Shown: positions 41,488 through 50,470 of the stretch, in pieces
Position numbering within the stretch: the first letter of the stretch is position 1
How the letters are laid out: the number at the start of each line of letters is the position of its first letter
DNA from: Streptomyces sp. 846.5
GTDB lineage: Bacteria; Actinomycetota; Actinomycetes; Streptomycetales; Streptomycetaceae
DNA: 64,000 bases
NCBI RefSeq assembly: GCF_004365705.1
Contig: NZ_SOBN01000001.1
Location: 5,442,001-5,506,000, forward strand
Direction: 5' to 3'
The notes under the pieces: generated by a model
Database searches by the model: none
Seen by the model: the letters and a program-made list of their open reading frames with translations, nothing else
Told to the model about the DNA's origin: nothing
Program-made: the position numbers and the translations under genes

Positions 41488-43254
41488 GTGGCACAGGTAC
41501 AGGCAGTCAAGGCCCATGCGGAAGACGTCATGTCGGCCGCCATGCGCCGACACCTGCCGGCGCCGTTGTCGGAGGCGGACCCGCTCGTACGGCCCTCCGA
41601 GCACGCCGACTTCCAGTCGAACATCGCCCTGGCGCTCGCCAAGCAGGCCGGGACCAGTCCGCGTGCGCTGGCCGAGGAGTTGCGGGCGGGGATGGCCGGA
41701 GGGCCGTTCACCGCCACTGTCTCCGGGCCCGGGTTCCTGAATCTGACGGTGGACGACCAGGCGCTCTGGGGCATGGTCTCCGTGAGGCTCGCCTACGGCG
41801 GGAGGCAGCTGGGGGTCGGGAGTCCGCTGACGGGGACGCGGATCGTGATCGACTACTCGGGGCCGAACATCGCCAAGGAGATGCACGTCGGCCATCTGCG
41901 GACGACGGTCATCGGCGACTGCCTGGCGCGGGTGCTGGGCTTCCTCGGGGCGGATGTGGTGCGGCAGAACCATCTCGGCGACTGGGGGACCAACTTCGGG
42001 ATGCTGATCCAGTACCTGCAGGAACACCAGCACCACGCTCCGGCGGCGGAGCCGGGCACGCGGGTGAGTGAGCTGGACGGGCTCTACCGGGCCGCGCGGA
42101 AGGCGTTCGACGCGGATCCGGAGTTCGCCGAGCGGGCCCGGCAGCGGGTGGTCGCCCTGCAGACCGGCGACGAGGCCACCCTGGCGCAGTGGCGGCAGTT
42201 GGTGGAGGTGTCCACTCAGGCGTTCCAACTGCTCTACGACCGGCTCGGGGTGCTGCTCACCCCGTCCGACGTTGCAGCGGAGTCCTCCCACAACCCCGAG
42301 CTGGACGGGATCGCCGAGGAACTGACGGCGGCCGGGATCGCGGTGGAGAGCGATGGCGCGCTGTGCGTCTTCTTCGACGACATGACCGGGGCCGACGGTC
42401 GGCCGCTGCCGCTGATGGTCCGTAAGCAGGACGGCGGGTACGGCTACGCGGCGACGGATCTGGCGACGCTGCGGCACCGGGGCGTCGACCTCGCCGCGGA
42501 CCGCATCCTCTACGTCGTCGACGCGCGGCAGGCGTTGCACTTCCGGATGGTCTTCGCCACCGCTCGGCGGGCCGGCTGGCTGCCGGACACGGTCGAGGTC
42601 GTCCATGTGCCCTTCGGCATGGTGACGGCTCCGGACGGCAGGCCGTTCAAGACCAGGTCCGGTGACACCGTTCGGCTGTCGCACCTGCTGGATGAGGCCG
42701 TGGAGGCGGCCCGGGCGGCGACCGCCGACAAGCCGAGCGACCTCTCGGCGGCCGAGCGGGAGCGGGTGGTCGCGGCGGCGGGGATCGGTGCGGTCAAGTA
42801 CGCGGATCTGGCGACCTCGCGGGCGAAGAACTATGTCTTCGACATCGACGCGATGGTGTCGCTGAACGGCAACACCGGTGTCTATCTGCAGTACGCGCAC
42901 GCCCGGGTGCGGTCGATCCTCGCCAGGGCGGCGATGACGGACACGTCGTCAGGGCATGCAGTGGAAGTGGTGCCGGAGGCGCCGCTGCACCCGGCCGAGC
43001 GGGCGCTGATCCTGCAGCTGGACGGTTTCGGCGCGGTGCTGGCGGAAGTGGCGGCGGAGTTGGAGCCGCATCGGCTCTGCGGCTATCTGTTCGCGCTGGC
43101 GAAGGCGTTCACCGACTTCTACGGCGCCTGCCCGGTGCTGAGGGCCGAGTCCGAGGAGCTGCGCGGGAACCGGCTGGCCCTGTGCACGCTCACCGGCGAG
43201 ACGCTGGCCCGAGGGCTGGAGCTGCTGGGGCTTCAGGCTCCCGAGCGGATGTGA
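41488..43254 (+). CDS. argS: Arginyl-tRNA synthetase
   Basis: The 588-residue class I synthetase attaches arginine to tRNA-Arg. The start is GTG 41488 with GAGAGGG upstream. It has the N-terminal Add1 domain (FQSNIALALAKQAG), the HIGH-like motif IAKEMHVGHLRTTVIGDCLA, NHLGDWGTNFGMLI, and a noncanonical KMSKS region (FKTRSGDTVRLSHLLDEAV), which is common in ArgRS. The C-terminal DALR anticodon domain contains YLQYAHARVRSILA and ALAKAFTDFYGACPVL. It appears complete. As for proS, sole or second copy status cannot be decided from the window. Confidence 0.95.
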   Translation: MAQVQAVKAHAEDVMSAAMRRHLPAPLSEADPLVRPSEHADFQSNIALALAKQAGTSPRALAEELRAGMAGGPFTATVSGPGFLNLTVDDQALWGMVSVRLAYGGRQLGVGSPLTGTRIVIDYSGPNIAKEMHVGHLRTTVIGDCLARVLGFLGADVVRQNHLGDWGTNFGMLIQYLQEHQHHAPAAEPGTRVSELDGLYRAARKAFDADPEFAERARQRVVALQTGDEATLAQWRQLVEVSTQAFQLLYDRLGVLLTPSDVAAESSHNPELDGIAEELTAAGIAVESDGALCVFFDDMTGADGRPLPLMVRKQDGGYGYAATDLATLRHRGVDLAADRILYVVDARQALHFRMVFATARRAGWLPDTVEVVHVPFGMVTAPDGRPFKTRSGDTVRLSHLLDEAVEAARAATADKPSDLSAAERERVVAAAGIGAVKYADLATSRAKNYVFDIDAMVSLNGNTGVYLQYAHARVRSILARAAMTDTSSGHAVEVVPEAPLHPAERALILQLDGFGAVLAEVAAELEPHRLCGYLFALAKAFTDFYGACPVLRAESEELRGNRLALCTLTGETLARGLELLGLQAPERM

Positions 43255-43271
43255 GCGGTAGGGCGTGGCAG

Positions 43272-43305
43272 GGGGTGGGGCTTTACCGCGGTAAAGCCCC
43301 ACCCC
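43272..43305. terminator. Perfect 34-base palindrome, bidirectional terminator
   Basis: The bases form a perfect palindrome centred on CCGCGG, with arms GGGGTGGGGCTTTACCG and its complement. It sits exactly between the converging argS and parB stops, 18 and 13 bases away respectively. Symmetry and position fit a shared terminator, though the lack of a loop is unusual. Confidence 0.7.
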
Positions 43306-43317
43306 GTCGCGGGAGTC

Positions 43318-44322
43318 TCAGCTGCGGCCCGCCGCCAGCAGCAGTCGGACGAGGTCGTGGATCTCGTCGCGGGTGTAGGCGGCCAGGAGGGCGCGGGCGA
43401 GATCGGGCGGTGGGCCGAACGGCGCCGGTTCCTGGTCCCGCTGTTGCTGAGGCCAGGCCTGCCGGTCGGGCTTCTCCGTCGGTGAGGCCGTCGGTCGGGT
43501 GTCCGGCGCGGCCGTGGGCGAGGGCACCGGCAGGAGCGGGGGGTGGGCCGCGCGTACCGCTGCGACCGCGGCGCGGGCGGCCTGGCGTTCCGCGCGCTGC
43601 AGTTCGGCCCTGGCCGTCTCCTCGCGCCAGGCCGCCACCTGTTCGGCCAGCGGCACCCGGGCCAGCCGCCGGGCGTCCCGCACCGCCAGATCCCCGGCGC
43701 GGAGCCGGGACTGGAGCTCGGGGGCCAGCTCCAGCAGCGCCCTGCGCTGCGAGATCCAGCCCGGACTGCGGTTCAGCCGCCGGGCCGCGGCGACACCGCT
43801 GCCCTCGCAGGCGGCGACCATGGCCTCCACCGCCCGGGCCTCCTCCAGGACGTCGAAGTCCCGGCGGTCGATGTTCTCCTGGATGGACGCGGCCAGCAGC
43901 GCCTCGCGCGAGGCGGCCACCTCGTCCTTGACGCTGATCTCCAGGGTGTCGCGTCCGAACCGCACCGCCGCGGCGTAGCGGCGGCAGCCGTTGACGACGA
44001 CGTAGCGGACGCCGGCGTCGAGGAGCGGTTCGTCCTCCGGCCAGATCCTCAGATACGCCTCCCGGGTGACCGCGAGGCACGCCTGGAGCTGGAGTTCGGC
44101 GATGGAGCGGAGGTCCTCCAGGTCGCCCAGGTCCTCGCGCGGATTGCGCGGGTTGGGGGCGAGCTGGTCCAGCGCCACGGCGCCCGCCACCGGTGTGGCC
44201 GGGGCGTCCGGGGCGTCCGGCGCCTCCGTCACCGCCTCGTCGATCATCCGTCGGCGCGTGCTGCGGGTGCGGGAGACGGACGCGAAGGAGTCCGAGCTGC
44301 TCAGCCGTTCCGAGGCCCTCAT
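43318..44322 (-). CDS. parB: ParB-family partition protein
   Basis: The 334-residue DNA-binding protein starts at ATG 44322, overlapping the parA stop (ATGA). The ParB N-terminal domain contains LDQLAPNPRNPREDLGDLED and VVNGCRRYAAAVRFGR (the R-R nucleotide-binding patch region). The central helix-turn-helix is around VAAARRLNRSPGWISQRRALLELAPEL. The C-terminal dimer part is Ala/Pro-rich with DLARALLAAYTRDEIHDLVR. The partner ParA is the adjoining gene. The sequence looks more plasmid-like than the chromosomal parB of Streptomyces (inference), so it may mark an integrated plasmid backbone. Confidence 0.85.
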   Translation of the reverse strand: MRASERLSSSDSFASVSRTRSTRRRMIDEAVTEAPDAPDAPATPVAGAVALDQLAPNPRNPREDLGDLEDLRSIAELQLQACLAVTREAYLRIWPEDEPLLDAGVRYVVVNGCRRYAAAVRFGRDTLEISVKDEVAASREALLAASIQENIDRRDFDVLEEARAVEAMVAACEGSGVAAARRLNRSPGWISQRRALLELAPELQSRLRAGDLAVRDARRLARVPLAEQVAAWREETARAELQRAERQAARAAVAAVRAAHPPLLPVPSPTAAPDTRPTASPTEKPDRQAWPQQQRDQEPAPFGPPPDLARALLAAYTRDEIHDLVRLLLAAGRS

Positions 44323-45458
44323 CCCAGCCTCCTGGCCAGCTCGCGGAAGAGCTGGGCCTGTTCGCTGCCAGGCGCGTAGCTGAGCAGCGGGCGCTGCAGA
44401 CGTACCGCCTCGCGCTGCTCCTTGCGGTCCGGCAGTACCGCGAGCACCGGCGGCTCGTCCAGCGCCTGCCACTTCTCCAGGGAGGAGGTGGCGATGTAGC
44501 CGCGGCGGGCGTCGTAGAGGTTGACCACCAGGCCGAGCTGGGCGAGCTGGATGCCGAGGTCCGCGCGCAGGTCCTCCATCTGGTCCATCAGCATGGTGAA
44601 CGCGGTGGCCGAGGCGTCCTCCGCCTGGACCGGGATGAGGACCCCGGAGCGTCCGGCCGGTTCACCCTCGCGGGTGCGGGAGTACGCGATCGCGGCGTCC
44701 ATGCCGAGGCCGAGGCTGGGCGGGCAGTCCACGACCACGGTGTCGAACTCGTGCTCCACCGAGGCCAGCGCCCGTTCCAGGGCGTTCTCCCTGCCGCGCA
44801 CCCTGGACAGCCGCACGTCCAGCAGGAACGCGTCCATGCAGGCCGGGAGCAGCACCAGATCGCCGGTGAAGCCGCAGTCCAGCGGGGTCAGCAGGGCGGC
44901 GAGGCCGCCCTTGGCGTCGCCGGCCATATGGGCCGAGAGGCTCTCCTTCTCGTCCTCGACCACGGCGACGCCGAGCTGCTGGCTGAGGTGGCCCTGCGGG
45001 TCGTAGTCCACCAGCAGCACGCGTTCGCCGCGCTCGGCCAGCGCCTGGGCGACGCCGCTGCTGACGGCGGTCTTGCCGACCCCGCCCTTCTGGTTGCACA
45101 CCACGATCCGGCGCGCGGCCCGTACCGGGCGCCGGGCCCGGGGGACCGGGGGCACCGGGTTGGCGTCGAACCACAGCCGGGCCGCCTCGGGCAGGGCGCG
45201 GGCGGTGGTCAGCCCGCGTGCCTCGCACTCCTTCCGGAACGCCTGCTCCACCCGCGCTCCGGCCTGCGCCGGGACCCCGCACCAGGCCGCGACCGCGTCC
45301 CGTACCGCGCGCCAGGGCTCGATCCCGTGCTGGGCCGCGCGGACCAGCAGGTCCTTGCGCAGCTGCGCGGGCAACCGCTCGGTCGCTCGGGTCCACGTCT
45401 CCGCGCCGGCGGTTTCGGCTTGCTGCTCTGTCACTGCTGTCCGTTGAGCTGTCTCCAT
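44319..45458 (-). CDS. parA: ParA-family partition ATPase
   Basis: The 379-residue protein starts at ATG 45458 (METAQRTAVTEQQAET). An N-terminal extension of about 110 residues rich in Arg and Ala (ERLPAQLRKDLLVRAAQHGI) precedes the deviant Walker A motif VVCNQKGGVGKTAVSSGVAQ. Walker B-like segments are VLLVDYDPQGHLSQQLG and FDTVVVDCPPSLGL. ParA positions DNA or complexes by nucleoid-bound ATP cycling with ParB. The long N-terminal extension is typical of plasmid type Ia ParA, where it binds DNA for autoregulation; chromosomal ParA lacks it. This supports a plasmid origin of the pair. Confidence 0.87.
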   Translation of the reverse strand: METAQRTAVTEQQAETAGAETWTRATERLPAQLRKDLLVRAAQHGIEPWRAVRDAVAAWCGVPAQAGARVEQAFRKECEARGLTTARALPEAARLWFDANPVPPVPRARRPVRAARRIVVCNQKGGVGKTAVSSGVAQALAERGERVLLVDYDPQGHLSQQLGVAVVEDEKESLSAHMAGDAKGGLAALLTPLDCGFTGDLVLLPACMDAFLLDVRLSRVRGRENALERALASVEHEFDTVVVDCPPSLGLGMDAAIAYSRTREGEPAGRSGVLIPVQAEDASATAFTMLMDQMEDLRADLGIQLAQLGLVVNLYDARRGYIATSSLEKWQALDEPPVLAVLPDRKEQREAVRLQRPLLSYAPGSEQAQLFRELARRLG

Positions 45459-45579
45459 GGCCGTACCATAGGCGGCAATTTTCCGCAAATGTACGATTCG
45501 ATGCCGGTCTGTACGGCGCGTCGCCTCCGTCGGCCGCCCGAATTGGCCGGTCGCCGCATGGAAATGTCAGGATGCTTGC

Positions 45580-46077
45580 ATGACGATCCAGGCTTACTTC
45601 GACATCACCATCGACGACGCGCCCGCCGGGCGGATCACCTTCAACCTGTTCGACGACATCGTTCCCAAGACCGTGGAGAACTTCCGCGCGCTGGCCACCG
45701 GCGAGAACGGCTTCGGCTACAAGGGGTCCTCCTTCCATCGCGTCATCCCCGCCTTCATGCTCCAGGGCGGCGACTTCACCCGTGGCGACGGCACCGGCGG
45801 CAAGAGCATCTACGGCGAGAAGTTCGCGGACGAGAACTTCCAGCTCAAGCACACCAAGCCCGGCCTGCTGTCGATGGCCAACGCCGGCCCCAACACCAAC
45901 GGCTCGCAGTTCTTCATCACCACCATCGTGACCGACTGGCTCGACGGCAAGCACGTGGTCTTCGGCGAGGTCGCCGACCAGCAGAGCCTGGACCTGGTCA
46001 CCAAGATCGAGAGCTACGGCTCGCAGAGCGGCCGCACCAAGGCCAAGATCACCATCGCCGACTCCGGCGTGCTCTGA
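45580..46077 (+). CDS. Cyclophilin-type peptidyl-prolyl isomerase
   Basis: The 165-residue cyclophilin is near the minimal domain length. Catalytic and binding residues are visible: Arg in [17 protein letters not shown], the Phe-Met-Gln trio in the same segment, [20 protein letters not shown], and Trp-His in [14 protein letters not shown]. It catalyses cis-trans isomerisation of Xaa-Pro bonds in the cytosol and assists folding. No signal peptide is present. It is followed by a perfect hairpin terminator and so forms a single-gene unit. Confidence 0.95.
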   Translation: MTIQAYFDITIDDAPAGRITFNLFDDIVPKTVENFRALATGENGFGYKGSSFHRVIPAFMLQGGDFTRGDGTGGKSIYGEKFADENFQLKHTKPGLLSMANAGPNTNGSQFFITTIVTDWLDGKHVVFGEVADQQSLDLVTKIESYGSQSGRTKAKITIADSGVL

Positions 46078-46119
46078 TCCCGGCCTGATCCACACCGGCC
46101 ATCGGCCATGACGCCCACC

Positions 46120-46153
46120 CGGACGGGGGTGCACCTCGGTGCACCCCCGTCCG
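46120..46153 (+). terminator. Strong terminator after cyclophilin gene
   Basis: Perfect 15-base arms (CGGACGGGGGTGCAC and complement) flank the loop CTCG, 43 bases after the stop. Confidence 0.85.
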
Positions 46154-46278
46154 CGTCGAAGAAGCAGTAGCGCCGCAGGCATTGCGGCGGCACCGGCGCG
46201 GAGACAGTATCCAGACGAAGGGCGAGCACAGGAAGGGCCCCGAGTCAGGGAGCAGCGAGCGCTGAGCGGTGGGAGCTG

Positions 46279-47589
46279 ATGGGCGGCAACGGCTGGCTGG
46301 CACAGGTCGGTGACGACCCGAGGCAGCGGGCGCGCGAGATCGCGCATGCGCACTCGGCCTTCGTCGCCGCCCCCGACCACGCTGTGGCCATGGCCGGGAC
46401 GGGGCCGGGGGTGCGGGAGCTGGTCGCCCAGTCCTGGCTGCGCTCCTCCGACGCCAGGGTCGCCCAGGACGCCGAGGCACCGGTGACCCTCACCGACGCC
46501 GAGCTGCTCGCCTACCGCGCCGCGCACCCGCTCGCCCGGGTCATCGGCGTGCTGCGGCAGATTGTCGGCAGCGCCGCCGAGGACGGCGACCACCTGATGG
46601 CGGTGTCGGACGCGGCGGGCCGGCTGCTCTGGGTCGAGGGCAACCGCGCGGCCAGGGCCCGGGCCGCACGGATCAACTTCGTCGAGGGCGCGCTGTGGGA
46701 CGAGGCCCACGCGGGCACCAATGCCCCGGGGACGGCGCTCGCGCTCGACCACGAAGTGCAGATCTTCGCGACCGAGCACTTCCGCCAGACGGTCCAGGCC
46801 TGGACCTGCGCCGCGGCCCCCATCCACGACCCGGCGACCGGACGCATCCTCGGCGTGGTCGACCTCACCGGCGGCGACACCGTCGCCAATCCGTACAGCC
46901 TGGCCCTGGTCCGGGTCGCCGCCCGGGCCTGCGAGGAGGCGCTGTGGCTGCCGCCGCAGGCCGAGACCGACCTCCGGTCACAGGCTGACCTCCAGTCACA
47001 GACCGCGGTTCGGCTGCAGGCGTTGGACCGCTGCGAGGGTGCGCTGCGCCTGGCCGACGGTCGGACGGTGCGGCTGACCCGTCGTCACACCGAGCTGCTG
47101 ATCATGCTGACGCTCCATCAGGACGGCCTGACCGGTGATCAGTTGTCCGATCTGCTGCACGGCGGCTGCGCTACGGCCAGCCCCACCACGCTGCGGGTCG
47201 AGCTCACCAGGCTCCGCCGCACCGTCGGCGATCTGCTCTGCTCGCGTCCGTACCGGCTCACCGCGCCGGTGGAGGCCGACTACCTCGACATCGCCGCCGC
47301 ACTGCACCGGGGCGATCTCGCCGCCGCGGTCGCCGGCTACCCGGGACCGCTGCTGCCCAGCTCGGAGGCGCCCGGTGTGGTCGCCCAGCGCCGCTGGCTG
47401 GACACCCAGTTGCGCGCCTCGGTGCTGGCCGACGGCGACCCCCGCACCATCCGCGCCTGGGCCGACGGCAGCGGGTTCAACGACCTCCAGGTCTGGGAGC
47501 GGCTGGCCGCCGTCGCCCCGCACGGCTCCCCGCAGCGGGGCGTGGCGCTGGCCCGGGCCCGAGAGCTGCGGGAGGAGTACGGGCTCTAG
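46279..47589 (+). CDS. GAF-domain transcriptional regulator of the downstream aldehyde dehydrogenase
   Basis: The 436-residue protein starts at ATG 46279 with GGGAGCTG upstream. Residues about 45-210 form an AcoR-like GAF domain (VRELVAQSWLRSSDARV, AVSDAAGRLLWVEGN, DEAHAGTNAPGTALALDHEV, CAAAPIHDPATGRILGVVDL). There is no AAA+ sigma-54 domain. The C-terminal region (about 250-340) is a winged-helix-like module (TRRHTELLIMLTLHQDGLTG, TTLRVELTRLRRTVGDLL). This organisation is common just upstream of exaC-type aldehyde dehydrogenases in actinomycetes. It would sense an aldehyde or alcohol and control the next two genes. Confidence 0.82.
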   Translation: MGGNGWLAQVGDDPRQRAREIAHAHSAFVAAPDHAVAMAGTGPGVRELVAQSWLRSSDARVAQDAEAPVTLTDAELLAYRAAHPLARVIGVLRQIVGSAAEDGDHLMAVSDAAGRLLWVEGNRAARARAARINFVEGALWDEAHAGTNAPGTALALDHEVQIFATEHFRQTVQAWTCAAAPIHDPATGRILGVVDLTGGDTVANPYSLALVRVAARACEEALWLPPQAETDLRSQADLQSQTAVRLQALDRCEGALRLADGRTVRLTRRHTELLIMLTLHQDGLTGDQLSDLLHGGCATASPTTLRVELTRLRRTVGDLLCSRPYRLTAPVEADYLDIAAALHRGDLAAAVAGYPGPLLPSSEAPGVVAQRRWLDTQLRASVLADGDPRTIRAWADGSGFNDLQVWERLAAVAPHGSPQRGVALARARELREEYGL

Positions 47590-47742
47590 CGCCGGATGGC
47601 GGCGCAGCTGACGGCGCGTCACCGGCCGTGCAACGTCCAGGCAACGTCCGCGGAGTTAGCGTGCGCGGCAGAACCGCATCACGGCGATCGTCCAACGAGG
47701 GGCGGTCGGCACGGATGCGGAGCCTGACGGAGGTCGACCACC

Positions 47743-49266
47743 ATGGCCCGTATCGCTGCGCCGGGGGAGTCCGGCGCGAAGATGAACTACCAGTCGCGCT
47801 ACGACCACTGGATCGGCGGGGAGTTCGTGCCCCCGGTACGCGGGCAGTACTTCGAGAACCCCACCCCGGTCACCGGACAGAACTTCTGCGAGATCGCCCG
47901 CGGAACCGCCGAGGACGTCGAGGCGGCCCTGGACGCGGCGCACGCCGCAGCTCCCGCCTGGGGCCGGACGTCGGCCGGTGACCGGGCCAACATCCTCAAC
48001 CGCATCGCCGACCGCATGGAGCAGAACCTCGAAGCCCTCGCCGTCGCCGAGAGCTGGGAGAACGGCAAGCCGATCCGCGAGAGCATGGCGGCCGACATCC
48101 CGCTCGCCATCGACCACTTCCGCTACTTCGCGGGCGCGATCCGGTCCCAGGAGGGCTCGCTCTCCGAGATCGACGAGGACACCGTCGCCTACCACTTCCA
48201 CGAGCCGCTGGGCGTGGTCGCGCAGATCATCCCGTGGAACTTCCCGATCCTGATGGCGACCTGGAAGCTGGCCCCCGCGCTGGCCGCCGGGAACGCCGTC
48301 GTCATCAAGCCCGCCGAGCAGACCCCGGCGTCCATCCACTTCTGGATGAGCCTGGTCGCCGACCTGATCCCGCCGGGGGTCGTCAACATCGTCAACGGCT
48401 TCGGGGTGGAGGCCGGCAAGCCGCTGGCGTCCAGCGCGCGGGTCGCCAAGGTCGCCTTCACCGGAGAGACCACCACCGGGCGGCTGATCATGCAGTACGC
48501 CAGCGAGAACATCAAGCCGGTCACCCTGGAGCTGGGCGGCAAGAGCCCCAACATCTTCTTCGACGACGTGAGTTCGGCCCGCGACGACTTCCTGGACAAG
48601 GCGCTCGAAGGCTTCACCATGTTCGCGCTGAACCAGGGCGAGGTCTGCACCTGCCCCTCCCGCGCGCTGATCCAGGAGGGCCACTACAGCGAGTTCCTGG
48701 ACGCGGCGGTGGACCGCACCCGCGCCATCGTCCAGGGCCACCCGTTCGACACCGACACCATGATCGGCGCCCAGGCCTCCAACGACCAGCTGGAGAAGAT
48801 CCTCTCCTACCTGGACATCGGCCAGCAGGAGGGCGCCAAGATCCTGATCGGCGGCTCGCGTGCCGACATGGAGGGGGAGCTGGCGGGCGGCTACTACGTC
48901 GAGCCGACCATCTTCGAGGGCAACAACTCGATGCGGATCTTCCAGGAGGAGATCTTCGGCCCGGTGGTCTCGGTGGCGCCCTTCGCCACCTTCGACGACG
49001 CCATCAGGATCGCCAACGACACCCTGTACGGGCTCGGCGCCGGCGTCTGGACCCGCGACAGCAGCACCGCCTACCGGGCAGGGCGGGCGATCCAGGCCGG
49101 ACGGGTGTGGACCAACTGCTACCACGCCTACCCCGCGCACGCGGCGTTCGGCGGCTACAAGGGCTCCGGCATCGGGCGCGAGAACCACAAGATGATGCTG
49201 GACCACTACCAGCAGACCAAGAACCTCCTGGTCAGCTACTCGGCCAAGAAGCTCGGGTTCTTCTAG
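47743..49266 (+). CDS. NAD-dependent aldehyde dehydrogenase (ExaC/AldB-like)
   Basis: The 507-residue enzyme oxidises aldehydes such as acetaldehyde to acids. Landmarks are the Rossmann region [31 protein letters not shown], the glycine motif [12 protein letters not shown], the general base Glu in [13 protein letters not shown] and the nucleophile Cys in [15 protein letters not shown]. Length and the C-terminus (YSAKKLGFF) match the ExaC group. It is followed after two bases by DUF779, its regular companion. By position it is controlled by the upstream GAF regulator. Confidence 0.93.
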   Translation: MARIAAPGESGAKMNYQSRYDHWIGGEFVPPVRGQYFENPTPVTGQNFCEIARGTAEDVEAALDAAHAAAPAWGRTSAGDRANILNRIADRMEQNLEALAVAESWENGKPIRESMAADIPLAIDHFRYFAGAIRSQEGSLSEIDEDTVAYHFHEPLGVVAQIIPWNFPILMATWKLAPALAAGNAVVIKPAEQTPASIHFWMSLVADLIPPGVVNIVNGFGVEAGKPLASSARVAKVAFTGETTTGRLIMQYASENIKPVTLELGGKSPNIFFDDVSSARDDFLDKALEGFTMFALNQGEVCTCPSRALIQEGHYSEFLDAAVDRTRAIVQGHPFDTDTMIGAQASNDQLEKILSYLDIGQQEGAKILIGGSRADMEGELAGGYYVEPTIFEGNNSMRIFQEEIFGPVVSVAPFATFDDAIRIANDTLYGLGAGVWTRDSSTAYRAGRAIQAGRVWTNCYHAYPAHAAFGGYKGSGIGRENHKMMLDHYQQTKNLLVSYSAKKLGFF

Positions 49267-49268
49267 CC

Positions 49269-49664
49269 ATGGGTGCCCCGGCCGTCTCCAGGGTCGCCGT
49301 GACCTCCGCCGCGGAGGAGGTGTTGCGGAAGCTCTACGCGGCCAACGGCCCGCTGATGTTCCACCAGTCGGGCGGCTGCTGCGACGGGAGCTCCCCGATG
49401 TGCTACGTGGAGGGCGAGTTCAGGACGGGCGCGTCCGACGTGCTGCTCGCCTCGCTGCCGGTCGCGGACGTGCCCGAGCCGGTCACCTTCTGGATGTCCA
49501 AGGACCAGTTCGAGCGCTGGCGGCACACCCATCTCACCGTGGACGTGGTCCCCGGGCGCGGCGGCGGGTTCTCGCTGGAGGCGCCGGAGGGCGTGCGTTT
49601 CCTGATCCGCTCACGGCTGCTGACACCCGAGGAGACGAAGGTGCTGGACGGCAGCAGCGAGTGA
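49269..49664 (+). CDS. DUF779 family protein
   Basis: The 131-residue protein begins at ATG 49269, two bases after the aldehyde dehydrogenase stop. Family marks are FHQSGGCCDGSSPMCYVEGE, with adjacent cysteines and a third Cys that could bind metal, then FWMSKDQFERWRHTHLTVDV and PGRGGGFSLEAPEGVRFLIR. DUF779 genes nearly always follow ExaC-type dehydrogenases; the biochemical role is not established. Confidence 0.88.
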   Translation: MGAPAVSRVAVTSAAEEVLRKLYAANGPLMFHQSGGCCDGSSPMCYVEGEFRTGASDVLLASLPVADVPEPVTFWMSKDQFERWRHTHLTVDVVPGRGGGFSLEAPEGVRFLIRSRLLTPEETKVLDGSSE

Positions 49665-49742
49665 GCCGCCGTACGGCCGGGGTCCGCTGTCAGGGGCAGG
49701 CTCCGGCCGTACGGTTCGTTCGTTCTCCCGTCGGTCCGGCGG

Positions 49743-50447
49743 TCAGCCGACCTGCGGGGCGATCTGATCGGCGATCAGCTCCAGGTGGTCCAGGTCCTCC
49801 AGGTCCAGGATCTGGAAGTAGAAGCGGCTGCTGCCCGCCTCGGCGTACTGGCCGATCCGGTCCACCACCTCGGCCGGGGTCCCGGCCAGGCCGTTGGCCT
49901 TGAGCTCGGCCACCTCGCGGCCGATCGCGGCCGCGCGTCGGGCCACCTCGGCGTCGTCCTTGCCGACGCAGGCCACCAGCGCGTTGGAGTACACCATGTC
50001 GTCGGCCGCGCGTGCGCGCTCCGCGCAGGCGGCGCGGACCCGGCCGATCTGGGCGCGGGTGTCCTCGACCGAGACGAACGGCAGGTTGAACTCGGTGGCG
50101 AAGCGCGCCGCGAGGGCCGGCAGCCGGGTCGGCCCCATGCCGCCGACCAGCACCGGGACCCGGCTCTGCACCGGCTTGGGCAGCGCGGGGGAGTCCTTCA
50201 GCTGGTAGTAGGTGCCGTCGTAGTCGAAGGTGTCGCCGACCTTGGTCTCCCACAGGCCGGTGACGATCGCCAGCTGCTCCTCGAAGCGGTCGATCCGCTT
50301 GGACGGGAAGGGGATGCCGTAGGCGGTGTGTTCCTCCTCGTACCAGGCCGCACCCAGGCCCAGCTCGACCCGGCCGCCGCTCATCGCGTCCACCTGGGCG
50401 ACCTGGATGGCCAGCACCCCGGGCAGCCGGAAGGTGCCGGCAGCCAT
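49743..50447 (-). pseudogene. F420-dependent LLM-class oxidoreductase, N-terminus cut off by the integrative element
   Basis: The remaining 234 codons begin MAAGTFRLPGVLAIQ and continue VDAMSGGRVELGLGAAWYEE, EEHTAYGIPFPSKRIDRFEE and VPVLVGGMGPTRLPALAARF to the natural C-terminus. Typical members have about 75 more residues at the front, with the first beta-strand and the F420-binding residues of the barrel start. Here that part is absent: upstream lies the integrase gene on the other strand. The ATG at 50447 is an accidental start in element sequence. The other gene half should lie at the element's right end, outside the window. A barrel without its first strands is unlikely to function. Confidence 0.8.
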
Positions 50448-50455
50448 TCCTTGTT
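50440..50455. repeat. Left attachment junction of the integrative element
   Basis: Similarity of the LLM oxidoreductase frame stops around GTGCCGGCAGCCAT (about 50435-50448), and the integrase gene begins at 50471. For a serine integrase the crossover site is short, so attL must lie in this interval. The exact core needs the right-hand junction, which is beyond the window. Confidence 0.55.
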
Positions 50456-50470
50456 AATACACTTCGAGGT

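Noticed and set aside
43182-45447. Several long plus-strand frames opposite parA and parB
   Set aside because: They are antisense shadows; ParA and ParB motifs on the minus strand are unambiguous.
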